Source: Spirometra erinaceieuropaei
Taxonomy: Eukaryota > Platyhelminthes > Cestoda > Diphyllobothriidea > Diphyllobothriidae
Reading direction: 5' to 3'
DNA length: 64,000 bases
NCBI GenBank assembly: GCA_902702965.1
Contig: CACRXP010000157.1
Location: forward strand, 1,048,718 to 1,112,717
Of this stretch, positions 12,163-23,774 are shown piece after piece; the first letter of the stretch is position 1; each line of letters begins with the position of its first letter. A model generated the notes under the pieces. It was given only the letters and a program-made list of their open reading frames with translations, did no database searches and was not told the origin of the DNA. The translations under genes and the position numbers were made by a program.

Positions 12163-12345
12163 TGACCTCAGTGGGATTCGAACCTACGATAGCAGGGGGA
12201 AGGCTTGCGTAGGAAAAGACAGAGTTTATCATAATGAAGGGTTTGTTGTATACGAAACCCTGAATTGCCCTCTAGGGTAACAGTGGCTACTGGCGAGGCC
12301 AGAGCAGATGCTGACGATGTAAGGTCGTGCCTGAGAGAGGGAGAG
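12163..12345 (-). repeat. tRNA-like SINE fragment, second family
   Basis: On the minus strand a T-arm/B-box (GGTTCGAATCCCACTGAGG) lies at about 12,163-12,185, resembling the tRNA-like sequences at 53.4 kb and 27.85 kb. The adjoining 12,240-12,340 segment (GTATACGAAACCCTGAATTG ... CAGTGGCTACTGGCGAGGCCA ... GCCTGAGAG) is repeated in diverged form at 46,975-47,075. The A-box side is decayed. It is probably a pol III-derived retroposon and not a working tRNA gene. Confidence 0.5.
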
Positions 12346-12544
12346 AGACAGAAAGTGGAACAAGTGGATTTTCGGAGCAAGTTCATGTGTTGTCCAATCG
12401 GAGTGTGCTGCATTCTCTTAGTGTATCAAGTGGTTTAGGGTATATTCACTGAGGGGGAAGGGTGTGTTGATTTGGTGTATGGGTGGCTGGGAAGATGTGG
12501 ACGGACGCGTTACTAAGATAAACAGAAAAGATTGAGGGAAGGTC

Positions 12545-12650
12545 CACCATATTATGTATATGCATATATCATATATATGTCAAATAGGTATCATATTATA
12601 TCATATATCATACACCATATCATATATATGCCATATGTATATATTTAGGA
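12545..12650. repeat. AT-rich microsatellite (ATATCAT-type)
   Basis: Imperfect runs of ATATCAT, ATATATG and CATATAT units fill this segment, which is low in complexity. Confidence 0.85.
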
Positions 12651-12789
12651 AGATGGAATTCCTTGGAAAACAGTAAACTTTATCGTGTAAATTTTTGAAA
12701 CTGGTTCCCCAGCTCGTCTTTAGACAACGGGTGTGAGAGAACAATTACCATCTAGACCGACTATGACAATGGATTCTATGATTGGTTAA

Positions 12790-13435
12790 AGTCATCTTCT
12801 CGGGATTGGTTGAGTCAGTTTAAATCTGTCCTTAACGATTTTGTACGTGGCATCTAGATCGATATGCCGGTCGATGCATGCCGCATCTGAGTGCATTGCC
12901 TCGATGAAACACGTTATTGAGAAGAAATGAAATACCTCTACAAACTGTTCTCCTAAAATGGGTATTCGCATCACTTTATACCTCAATGCATGAGGCAATA
13001 ACAATTCAAGGGAAAAGGTATTTGCAATGCTACGACCACTCGAGCACCATAACCAACCACCTGGCGAACTCTTCCATACGTGAAAAATGCATCTGAACTA
13101 GTCGAAATACAATTAAAAAGTACCAGATCCACGTAGCAAACCAGCCGGCAACTACCTTACGCACACAGCTAAGTACAGCCTAAGGACAGGGTTGGCTACC
13201 TCGGAAGAAAAGGTGCTCTCTACAAAATCCCATGTTCCAGTTGTGATGCCGTTTATCATGGCTAAACTGGGAAACCTGTCTCAATCCATATACATGAACA
13301 TCACTTAGCGGTAAAGAGACGCGATCATCTACCCCAGGTGGCCATGCACACACTGGACACTGGACACAAATTCTCATGGGGAAACACTCACATTGTTTGC
13401 GCCTGACAAAAATTCAAAGCTATCCTTTGAAATTC
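12790..13435. mobile_element. Penelope-like element with inverted halves
   Basis: On the minus strand, 12,792-12,930 encodes a PLE C-terminus: FIEAMHSDAACIDRHIDLDA followed by TYKIVKDRF, matching the INRHIDLPAYYHALR region of the 30-kb copy. On the plus strand, 13,188-13,430 encodes a GIY-YIG core: GALYKIPCSSCDAVYHG, one stop, TGKPVSIHIHEH, RRDHLPQVAMHTLDTGHKF. In a normal PLE the plus segment lies directly N-terminal to the minus segment, so the two look like one element whose 5' part was inverted on integration, as in twin-primed LINE copies. The 3' end points left. Stops make it non-functional. Confidence 0.75.
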
Positions 13436-14689
13436 TTTTTTTTCGCAAATCTTTCGGCATTTTTATGCGTCTCTCGTCACATGCATACTAATGGGAGTGA
13501 TGGGTAGGCAAATTTATCGCAGATACCACCTACTGCTAAAGCATTGAATGGATTTGCTGGGTTGCTTCAATTTGTACGTTAATTTACTAGCGGCATTGAG
13601 TTTTGAAAGTGGATTGCTTAGTGCATTTATTTTACGTAAATGCCCGGTCTAGCTCCCAGCTGACGGACGGAACTGGAAGCACACCTGTGTCCAAGACCCT
13701 ACTGCGTAGATATCGAATTGGCGGTTCAAAGTAGTGCATGAACTTGGCCAATTGGCCTTGACTTGCACCAGCCCATTGGCTAGAGAGCAGAAGAATAACT
13801 GCTGGGGAAGATAAAGATATTCAAGTCCGCTGACAACACACAATAGCTCTGAAACAAATGCTCTATTAAAAAGTAGCCCTTAAGTGCACTGGTCAGTTAA
13901 AAGCAGTAAAGTGGAAAGTTTGCACAATTAATTTATGTACCTGTGCGAAATATTAATGATATATGCGAGTAAAACATTAAAACCACTAAGTTTAGCTAAA
14001 CCACACCACACCACAGCACCTGCGTTACTAACTTTATTTGAAAGCAGAAATAGTAAGGTGGGCGGCGATGCATTTAAGTCGTTCAGTTAGGGAAATTGTT
14101 AAAGATTTAATAGACACGCTTCCGGCCAGGATCTAGTTAAGGTCCCCAAGTATCACCAACTGGCCACAGCCACCTGTCCTACGGGAATGACGGTAATAGG
14201 GGCTTTACGGATGGGACATCTGGATGGTGTGTTGCATGCCAAAAAATAAGGGAAGCAAGTTAAGTATGTTTAAAGCGTGACTGAAAACTTGCAATGCCCC
14301 TTCACATAGCTGACACAACGCCAATCACCGATCTCCGCTTATTCTCGTTGGTTGGATTTGCCTTGGTTACCCGTCTCGCTGTAAACTATTGATCGGTGGT
14401 TAACTAGAGTTGGTTTACACTTCGAATGTTTCTTATTGCTCACTTTTGTTAAATGTACCGCTATTATCACCATTCCCCTAAGACAGGCGGCTTTGGTTAG
14501 TTAGGGATACTTGGGGGGCCTTCGCTAGACTCTTGCCAGAATTCCTTGATGCTATAAGGTGTAGTTCAAGATGTGGAAAAACACACGTACCATTTACATT
14601 TCTTACAAAGGATATAGTGGCGTTTTGCATAATCTTACAGGTTCGCAGTCACTTTTACGTCTGACACTCTCTCTCCTCACTACGCATTG
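13436..14689. other. No gene or clear repeat recognised
   Basis: Short frames only. A short CCACACCACACCACAGCACC tract lies near 14,000. Confidence 0.5.
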
Positions 14690-14915
14690 GAGTAGGCGAA
14701 ATAGTAGCCAAAGTTCTGAAACACGTTTTTGATCCGAAAAGATTACTTAGGGAGATGTGTAAGATTAATAGTCTCTCTGCAAAATCCTAAAATATTTCAG
14801 TCAGACCAGGGTGCCGGCTTTTGAATAGGCGTCCTTTCAGGCGTCTGTAAGAACTATACTCTGTAAAAAACGACCACCTATTTAGCATGAATTTCTCCTG
14901 TTGAGATTCATTGCC
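14690..14915. mobile_element. Single left arm of a fold-back MITE
   Basis: The order GTAGGCGAAATAGTAG, TTCTGAAACACGTTTTTGATC, AAAAGATTACTTAGG, AATATTTCAGTCAG, GTGCCGGCTTTTGAATAG, CTCTGTAAAAAACGACCACC follows the left arm of the 1-kb palindromic family. The matching right arm is absent, so this is a deletion derivative or truncated copy. Confidence 0.6.
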
Positions 14916-14929
14916 TTATGCAAACTGAC

Positions 14930-15365
14930 TAGGATGGCCATTTCTGGGTTATCGGCCGTCATCAGCTAGCCATATCCAACCCCGAAGTGTGGAACACCTA
15001 AAGCTCGATCCCGCGACCGGTTGACTAGAAGTCCAAGGCCTCTAACCACTGACCCACGGGCCTGATGTCCTGTCAGCCGCGATTGGGAACAAACAATGGT
15101 ATAGAGGCGCTCACCGATCGTTTTACGGCACTCACTCTTCCCGTTGTGCCTTAGGGCTCTCTCTCTCGAACCCAACCAGCTGACAGCGGCTGGCAGGCCA
15201 GAAATGGCCATTCTAGTCTCCCTCGTCTTTATCAATAATGCCATTTTGCCTATGTTATGCCCCAGTGTGTAGCTGCTAGTTGGGCTCGAGAGAGAGCCTT
15301 AAGGCACTACGGGGCGAGTAATGTGCATGAGGACGATCGGTGAGCGCCCCTCTACCATTGTTCAT
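14930..15365. repeat. Composite tRNA-SINE: minus head, minus tail, then plus tail
   Basis: 14,930-15,075 reads the SINE on the minus strand, from the GGCCATTTCTGG block to a head with TCGATCCCGCGACCGG (B-box complement) and CTCTAACCACTGACCCACGG (A-box complement). 15,097-15,180 is a second minus-strand tail (GCGCTCACCGATCG ... CTCTCTCTCGAACCCAACC). 15,182-15,362 then reads plus strand, ending GATCGGTGAGCGCCCCTCTA. The minus and plus tails face each other and could form a hairpin. Confidence 0.8.
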
Positions 15366-15675
15366 CGCCTTTATAAATTTAAATGCATTTTACATAAAAC
15401 ATGCATAAAACACTCCTTTTCGTACTGATCTCGAAGAAAAGTACGTCTTCTGCAATATTAATGCTTGAATAGGGAGCATCATTTGATGATAAAAGGGTTT
15501 GTAATTAGGAGACTGTTCAATTGCCTTTCATACAGCGTCGCGCCAGCACGTTTATTGATGCAACTTATAAAGTATACAATCCGGTCTATATCCAGTGGAC
15601 AATTTTATGAGGCTTGTATAATATCCCCCTAACAAGTACGTGTTATTATTTTGCGGAACGTACACAAGACATATA

Positions 15676-16669
15676 CAGTAGATGTGCTAACTCAAGAAAT
15701 GTCAACCAAAATTTCGATATGCATTCTCGTTTCGAAAAGATAAATTAATTAATGTTGTAAAACTAATCAGGATGCAGCATAAGCCTATAATGATCCAGTT
15801 ACCTCAGGATGCCGGCGTTCGAAAGAACTTCTTTTCGGCTGCATGCAATAACTTTACTCTGTATAAAATGACTTCTTGAGTATCATGCAATTTTCTCATT
15901 GATTTTCGATGCCTTTGAAAATGAAATTATATTCCATGGAAAACATGCAAAAAGATATTTATTTTTTCACTTATTCGGTAGAAAATCACGTCTTCTTCCA
16001 ATTTTATGCTTAAAAGGAGAGCATAATTCGGTTTTAAAAAACTTTTCGTATTCCCAAATAATTATGAACCCGACCTGCTTTTACACTTGCATTCAGTTTC
16101 AAAACTGCAAGCTGTTTATTTTTCGTGTACAGAAAACTATGCATTTCTCTACGGCGTTAGGAGAAGACCATATGAGGTTCAAAAAATTAAGCAGTGGATT
16201 TGAGGAATATTGTTAACTTTACAGGCCACATTCGTAAATGCTGATACATGACGTTTCATAAACGGCCATATAAAGCTATTAATAAATCTCAGAATTAGAA
16301 ACCTTTTTGAAACCAAGCTATACACTTCTTTCAAGTATAAAATTGAAAGAAGACGTAATTTTCTACTGAATTTGCAAAAGAATGAATATTTTTATGCATG
16401 TTTCCTGTGTAATATAATTGAGTTTTCAAGGGCGTCGAAAATCAATTAGAAAATTGCATACTACTTACGAAGTCATTTTTTGCAGAGTATAGATCTTGCA
16501 TGCAGCCAAAAATAAGTTCTTTCGAAAGCCGACATCCTGGGGTAACTGAATTATTATAGATTTATGTTGCATCTTAAATTAGTTTTGCAACACTTCTTAA
16601 TCTATCTTTTCGAAACGAAAATGCATATCGAAATTTTGGTTGACATTTCTTGAGTTAGCACATCTACTG
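15676..16669. mobile_element. Fold-back MITE, subfamily A, 994 bp
   Basis: Starts CAGTAGATGTGCTAACTC and ends GAGTTAGCACATCTACTG, an exact inverted pair, with TA on both sides as target-site duplication. Arms match for most of their length (AAAATTTCGATATGCATTCT against its complement near 16,620-16,640; GCATGCAATAACTTTACTCT against its decayed mirror near 16,490). The best-preserved ends in the window. No transposase. Confidence 0.9.
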
Positions 16670-16814
16670 TACTTTATAACCCCTGGGTGCGAGCGCAGTA
16701 ATCGACCGGGCAAATAGTTACTCGGGAATTGTAAAGGCTATTAAAAATCGAAAGTTACTCTTTTAAAACAGTGAAGAGGGCCTAGTTTGCTACCAAGGGG
16801 GTACAAGCGAGGAT

Positions 16815-17085
16815 ACGTTTGCACATGTTTTCCACACATTAAAGTTGGATTTATGGAGGCGTAAAAAATTAAAGGGAGAAATTTGTACCACTTACCTAGT
16901 CATTTTTGTGAAGCGCAGTTTTTGTACATGATCGAAAAGAAGCTCACTTAAAAGACAGCACCCCGATGAGATTGGCGCCACACGATACTTACCGTTGCAA
17001 CTCTGTCTAAGTAATCTTCTAAAATCAACAAAACAAATTTTAGAATTTCTGTTAATATTTCATAAGATTGCACAACTACCATAGA
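16815..17085. mobile_element. Single right arm of a fold-back MITE
   Basis: Landmarks of the right arm occur in order: GCACATGTTTTCCACAC, AAAAAATTAAAGGGAGAAAT, CCTAGTCATTTTTGTG, AAAGAAGCTCACTTAAAAGA, TAAGTAATCTTCT, TTAGAATTTCTGTTAATATT, CATAAGATTGCACAACTACC. It is strongly diverged and the left arm is missing. Confidence 0.5.
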
Positions 17086-17089
17086 TGAT

Positions 17090-20000
17090 ACCCAAGTCGC
17101 CGTAAGTGACATAACATTCCAGGTGAAAAGCAGTTAAGCAAACTCGACATCGGTGTGCGCGCGCTTACTTCAAGGAGGGACTTCACCCATATATGTACCA
17201 GTGCTGATTACGTCCCACCTCTCAAAAAACATAAGCATGCAAACCTCCAAAATCTCCTGTAAATCTCGAAGGTATTGTTTATAATAATACGCTTGTTTGA
17301 AAGTACGATCGTTTCGCGTCATAATATTAAGGTTGCCATATTTGGAGAAGGGTAAGAGAAACGCTTTGTATTGTTAATATCCGATCTACTGGATTCGGTG
17401 TGAAAATTCGGAAAAACAAACAATACAGGCAGCGAAGTGCCACCAAAATTCAGACTTGAAACCACTTTTAGACAGGATCATATGCCGAAACATACGGTAG
17501 TATGTACTGCATAATTGGGGGTCTGTTGTGATTGCAAGTAAACGTTGCTTAATCTCCGTTTCATCGCAGAATCCGTCTGTCACTGACCAGTTCTAAAAAC
17601 TGCAATGATGCAAAAAACCCGAGTTTACACCATACGCATGTTTGTCTACTTTTAAAACGCCGTAATAACATAAATATAGTTCCCGAAATCACTTCTATCA
17701 CAGGCATATATATGTATGTGTATTTACTCAGGAATGAGCGCACAACAATCTCGTTGCAAACAAGCTTCGTAGGAAATGGTTTTTTTAGAAAGACAGGGAA
17801 ATGTATTTTGTGAATTATTGACACAGGTTTCCCAGGTCGTCCTTAGACCTGAAGCAAATCTAAAAACAGTCAAAATTTTAAACGGACTTAAAGATCGATA
17901 TCTTTCTGTCATTCTACCAGCCAACATGTACAAGGGGTTGACATCAAGTTCTGATTGGCAGTCACCTTTTCCATTTTTCTTTACAGTGTTGTCCACGGCG
18001 TCTAGTTCGATGTCCGATTTATGTATAAGTTCCAGAGTATATGGCCTCTAAAAATTAAGCGAGACCACTTGTCGCAGGTTTCTGTATATACGCTGGGAAA
18101 TGGATATAAATCCGCCGGGAATCAGAAGCATTGCATGTGTCTTTTCATAAATATTTTTTGACTGACCTTTACTAATATTATTATAAAAACTAAATTTATG
18201 ATAATTACAAGGCGCTTTCTGATAAAGCATGACTTTTTCGGCCCTCTGGAGAATGTAAAAATGGTTTGCCTATCAATCCAACTTAATTTTCCCTGTGGCT
18301 TTCCTGTTTGGCAGGGATGCTTAACTGTTGAAAAGCAAGTCAGAACTAATGTGAGAAAATAAAGTAATTTACCTATGCCATATATATAAACGTTTATAAG
18401 TCTTTTTAAATGTTGCAGGCATTGAATGCTACGAAAAGGTAACGATTAGATGTAAGTCCTTGTTTTGTCCATCGATTCTCTTTTTTTTCTAAGCTCCGAT
18501 AAGCGCAATGCCTCGCATAACATTGTTTACGAGTTCATTTGTAATGTCTAATAAATTCTGGATGTATTTTTATAGCAGTTATATTAAGATTCGCGTGCTG
18601 TCTATAAATGAAACTTGTTTTGACTGTATTGCCACGGCAGTATGGAAAAGTTTCTTCCCTTCATTTTTCAGACCATTCTCAAATTAATGGGATGAATGGG
18701 TTGTTTTTTTATAGGGAAGGGTAGAAAAGTTCATTTCGTTAAATCGGACTCCGACTGTAAGTTCCAAACTTTTTATTAAATGGACCCTAATAAAAAGGAA
18801 CAACGACCTGGATGGGTTCGTAAATAAATATTTTCTGTTTCAAAAGGTTCCACATCTTCCAGTTCCTCCGACAGTGATGTTTCAACCTGTAAGTCACTAC
18901 TTCATATCCAAAGCATTGGAGATTGATTTTATTCCAACACTTGCATAATTTTTTTTCTTTTTACTTCTATTTATCGTTTTTATTTTGCGACGTGTTGTGT
19001 CCTCTAACAACCTGTGCCGCTGTTATGACGAACAAAAATGCAAACACTTCAGTTTACGGTTGGCCTACGGCCAATTCGCTGGGCAATGAAGAGCATCACC
19101 ATTTGTGACTAACGGATCGTCACGTGCTTACAGGGATTCAAATAAATGATCTGATCTGTATATTTGCATGATACTGATCTAAGGCACACTCCGATCTGCT
19201 TGTCTGAGTCACATTTTTCACCTGAGCTAGGCCAAAGTTTTGTTAAAAAGCCCGTTTAATAAGCCAGACACTAACGGCGCGGGCATTTCAATGGACGTTT
19301 TTCAAGCTGTTGGCCACACATGCATTTAGCTATGTTATTTTCGGCTGCAATAATGAGCAGCACCTTACTTAGCCAAGAAAAACAACTGTCACAATACTGC
19401 GTCGGATTTCTGCAGTTCGATATTAACAAAATTCGGCAAATTTTAAGTTCTTTTGAGGAATAACAGGAAGCTCAGTTAGAATGAGCTACTTACAAACTCC
19501 TTGTCCCACTATTGCAGTAATATTTGGTGGGGCAAATTCGATGTCGTTGGAGAGGAGGCATAATTTCGTTGTCTCCAGAACTTATACTTCAGAAGGCAGC
19601 ATTTTTGGTTCTTTTTGTTCAAAAGAGCACCTCAGTCTTGGCGTAAATACGAATCAGAAATAGGAATGATGTCTATGTTTTCGGGCTTTACCTGTCGGCG
19701 GGCATTTTCTTCCCTTTTCATATGTTAGAGATGCAATTTCTTATGGTTGTCGACGGACGGAGTCCCTTTAAAAATCCAAGGTTGCCACAATTAAATATAG
19801 GTACAGCGCCTCGCTCCTACGTCCTTCCCGCTGCTGCACTGAGCTATGAACGCAGTACACCATAGTTTTCGAGAAACAAGAGGATCGGAATGCAGTTTTA
19901 TTGTTCGTCATCAAACAAGCACCTTCCTGCGTTTCTTTTGAAATACGTAAACGTGGATGTTGAAAGCTAGCACGTTAATGTTTGCAGCGAATGTCAAATT

Positions 20001-20456
20001 ATGCTCAGGCTCAATTAGTCAAGCTTTCCATGTATTGGTGCCTCTTAAGGTGGTGGGTTCAACGTGAGATTACTTGGAAGCCAGCTGAAAGCTTACAGCA
20101 CCCAGCATGCTCCTTCACGTGAAACACCAAACATAGGTCAAGATATTCTTTTTGACTCGACGCAAGAACAGGTTCTACAAGTCAGCCCTAGTGACCATTT
20201 TCTTGTTGACTTGACAACAGTGAGTTGTCTTACTACTCCCAGGACATCAGAAGATCGTGCGGAGCCCAGAAGAAGTTTATTTCTGAAGTGAACCGAGGCC
20301 TGCAGCGAGGATCACTCAGACAGCAATTTATAGTAATTTAAAGTATAGGTGTTACCCAAGAACCCGACTACGCACACATCATGGAATGCGAGATTTGGGA
20401 ATACGAGTCAGCTAACTTCAAGTAACTTCCATGACAGTGGGGTTGTTTTAATAGTA
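17090..20456. other. No gene or clear repeat recognised
   Basis: Frames at 17,724-17,996 (minus) and 17,776-18,051 (plus) overlap in antisense and show no domain. The rest is AT-rich and unassigned. Confidence 0.5.
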
Positions 20457-21419
20457 CAGTACGTGACCGATCTCACGAAATGTTGGTCAAGATTCTGGAA
20501 GGAGTTTCCGCTTAGGAAAGATTACTTAAGTGAGATTGCTATACTGATTATCATGCAGCATAACCCTATGCCATTTCGAACTCGCCAGAATGTCGGCTTC
20601 TGAATGCACTTTTTTGACCTCCTGCAGAAACCACACTCGGTAAAAAATGACTACTTAAGTAGCATGCATTTTTTCTATTGATTTTCGGCGGTCTTATATA
20701 TTACAGAAAACATGCACAAAAATATGATTTATTTTGTTCATTTGCAAGGAAATGGCATTGTCTTCATATTTTATGCCCGAAGAAAGTGTATCTTTGGGTT
20801 CTAACAAAAAGTGTAGTTATGAGATTTTTAAGGCCGTGCGATGTCCGTGCATGCAAGACCGCACATGCCCGTTTACTAATGCTCCTCATGAAATGTACAA
20901 CACAGTCTGGATCCATTGCAAATTTTCATGAATTCTATGTGGTATTTTCTTAAAGGCGAAGAGGAATATATGATTTTCCTTACGCGGAATTCATGCATTT
21001 TGTAGACTGAAACTGCGAAACGCTGATACAATGGAAGATCAGTCTGAAAAAAATTCGGGAATCTGGAGACTTTTTAAACCTAAATCTACACTTTCTTCGG
21101 GCATAAAATATGAAGACAATGTCATTTCCCTCCAAATGAACAAAGGAAATCATATTTTGTGCATGTTTTCTGTAATATATAAGACCGCCGAAAATCAATA
21201 GAAAAAATGCATGCTACTTAAGTAGTCATTTTTTACCGAGTGTGGCTTCTGCAGGAGGTCAAAAAAGTGCATTCAGAAGCCGACATTCTGGCGAGTTCGA
21301 AATGGTATAGGGTTATGCTGCACGATAATCAATATAGTAATCCCACTTAAGTAATCCTTCCTAATCGTAAACTCCTTCCAGAATCTTGACTAACATTTCA
21401 TGAGATCGGTTACGCACTG
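20457..21419. mobile_element. Fold-back MITE, subfamily B, 963 bp
   Basis: Bounded by TA on both sides. The left end CAGTACGTGACCGATCTCAC pairs with the right end GAGATCGGTTACGCACTG. The arms mirror each other closely (TTCTGGAAGGAGTTTCCGC against GTAAACTCCTTCCAGAA; GAATGTCGGCTTCTGAATGC against GCATTCAGAAGCCGACATTC). It differs from subfamily A in its terminal 40 bp and in a GATTACTTAAGT-type segment, but shares the inner plan (ACTACTTAAGTAGCATGCAT, ATTGATTTTCG). The arm-to-arm identity looks higher than in most subfamily A copies, suggesting a younger insertion. Confidence 0.88.
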
Positions 21420-21429
21420 TAGTTTTAAG

Positions 21430-22013
21430 TAATATACTTATTCAAATTTGATCATTCTATTTCATGGCGGGCGTTGAACTGGTCTCGGCATGTTCATAAA
21501 GCGGATAATGGGCTTCCGTGCAAACAACTCCGGACTTTGGGTTCTCGTGCATAGTTTCCATAATGCTTTGCATACTTTAGCTGTAGGCATTCGGATTTCT
21601 TAATTTTGTGCTTAGAACAAATAGAGTTCTCCGCATGTATGCTTGACCAAATATTTTTTCTAACCTCTTTCAGAACGTCTGAGTTAGGATGCTGCGAAAA
21701 TTCCTTTGTTCTGTTTATCTGCTAATCTGTTTTAGTTCCCAGCGATTGCCTGGTCTACGCGGACGGGAGCAGTGCTGCTTACAGACCTACTGACTTTATC
21801 CGCCAACCGACTTCCAAAATTTGCTATTGCCGCCAAACGGGTAGTTTTTTTATTTATTTGATTAATGGGCAGTATCTTTTTATCCACCGTTTGTAGGGGC
21901 GACAGTTTCCAGTTTTCACCCTATCAGGTGAAAGAAAGCAGAGGTTGACGAACAAATGTAGTGGGTGGTATGACAGAGGTCTTTCCAGGCTAAGCCTCCG
22001 CCGTCTTTAGCGG
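21430..22013. other. No gene or clear repeat recognised
   Basis: Spacer between a MITE and the large palindrome; no supported frame. Confidence 0.5.
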
Positions 22014-22140
22014 TGTTTGTTCACTTGCCTCATAAACAGCTGACACGGTCAGTCTACCTCTGGCATATGCTTGTGGAGTGGGAAATGGGTGTGGCAGGTC
22101 TTCTGATTTTGTTTGTTTCTCATAAACGAAACTTCAGACA

Positions 22141-22419
22141 ACGCGCTCGTGGTCCGGTGAGTAGAGGCGTTGACTTCTAAACCAACCGGTCGCGAGTTCG
22201 AGGCTCGGGTGTTCCACAATTCGGGCTTGGGTATGGATGGCTGACGACGGCTAATAAGCCAGAAATGGCCATTCCAGTCTCCCTTGTCTTTGTCGGTAAT
22301 ATCATTCTGCCTATATATCATGCGCCGCTGTGCGGCTGCTGGTTGGGCTCGAGAGAGAGCCCTTAAGGCACAACGGAACGAGTGAGTTCCGTATGAACGA
22401 TCAGTGAGCGCCCCCTAAC
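22141..22419 (+). mobile_element. Full-length tRNA-Arg-like SINE with target-site duplication
   Basis: The head CTCGTGGTCCGGTGAGTAGAG resembles an A-box, and CGCGAGTTCGAGGCTCG is a B-box. Between them lies GACTTCTAA, as in the anticodon loop of tRNA-Arg(UCU). The body has GACGACGGCTAATAAGCCAG, CATTCCAGTCTCCCTTGTC and GGGCTCGAGAGAGAGCCC; the tail ends CAGTGAGCGCCCCCTAAC. It is flanked by ACTTCAGACA at 22,131-22,140 and 22,420-22,429, and the right arm of the surrounding palindrome preserves the empty site (complement of AAACTTCAGACATTATT). Transcription would be by RNA polymerase III, mobilisation by an unidentified LINE. Confidence 0.9.
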
Positions 22420-22779
22420 ACTTCAGACATTATTCAGACAGTAAGGTAGGACCTTTTCTAATTATATTTCCCGTAAGCGACCAACCCGGAGGATCCGCGG
22501 GACATGGGTTACTATGCACGTCACCGTCACACTATACCGCCACACACGACGACGTACAGCCTTGTTTCACAACGTAGACCCACCGCACCGGGTAGTTCGC
22601 ACACGAGTTTGTTCCTGATGAAGCAGACCTGTGAGACATCTAGCATTTCACCGATTCGGTGGCAGTGCCATGAGGATCGTAGGCACAGTAGGTGGGCTAA
22701 CTCGAGGTACAAGTAGCAGGGACCAATTCGAGCGCGGTACGCACAGACTTGGCTTTGTCGGCTTCTGTGCCTGTACTTA

Positions 22780-23774
22780 CAGTAGGTGGGCTAACTCATG
22801 AAATGTCAACCAAACCTCCGAAATGCGTTTTCGTCTCAAAAAGATTACTGAAGTAGGGTTGTAAAACACGTCGGCCTGCAACATTATTCTATAATATTTC
22901 AGTTACTGCAGGATGTCGGCTTTCGAATGAACTTCCCTGCGGCTGTATGGATAAACTACGCCCTGCAAAAAATGACTACATGCGTAGTATGCATGTTTTC
23001 ATTAATTTTCGTGTCCCTAAATTTACAATTATATTTCATGGAAAGCAAGCATAAAAATATTCATTCTTTTGCTCATTTGATAGAAAATTACGTCTCTTCC
23101 TAATTTTATACTCAAAGAAGGGGTATAATTTGGTTTAAAAAAAACGCTTCGAACTGTGGGACGTTTAAATACCGTGAAATGGTCGTTAATAGATCGTCAT
23201 GTCTCTGCATTTACCAATGTGGCTTGTAAAGTCAACAATATGGATCAAATCCACTACTCAATTTTATGAATCCTCTATGGTCCCCCTTTATAACCGTAGA
23301 GAAATGTGTGGTTTTCCGTACGCGGAAAATATGCGGCTTGCAGTTTGGGAACCCTGAATCCAAGCGTTACGGTCGAGCGGGTTTAAAATTATACGGGAAT
23401 TGGAAACGTTTTTGAAAACAGAGTTATACTCTGCCTTCGAGTATGTAATTGGAAGAAGACGTAATTGTCTACCGAATGAGCAAAAGATTGAATATTTTTA
23501 TGCATGATTTCTGTGAACTGTAATTGAATTTTTGAAAGCGTCGAAAATCAATAAGAAAAATGCATGCTATTTACGTAGTCGTTTTTTGCAGAGTGGGGTT
23601 TTTGCATGCAGCCGGAAAGAAGATCCTTTGAAAGTTGACATCCTGAGGTAGTCGAATTATTTAAGAGTTATGCAGCATGATAATTAGTTTTACAACCGTA
23701 CTTAACTAATCTTTTTGAACTGAAAACGTATCTCGGAATATTGGTTGAAATTTCGTGGGTTAGCCCACCTACTG
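22780..23774. mobile_element. Fold-back MITE, subfamily A, 995 bp, inside a palindrome
   Basis: Left end CAGTAGGTGGGCTAACTCAT; right end GGGTTAGCCCACCTACTG. Arms match for most of their length. TA precedes the left end; CA follows the right end. It forms the centre of the palindrome at 22,014-24,184. An extra copy of the first 19 bases of the element lies at 22,685-22,703. Confidence 0.88.

Noticed and set aside
18923..19108. 61-residue frame with hydrophobic N-terminus
   Set aside because: Composed of T-rich low-complexity sequence, no further support.
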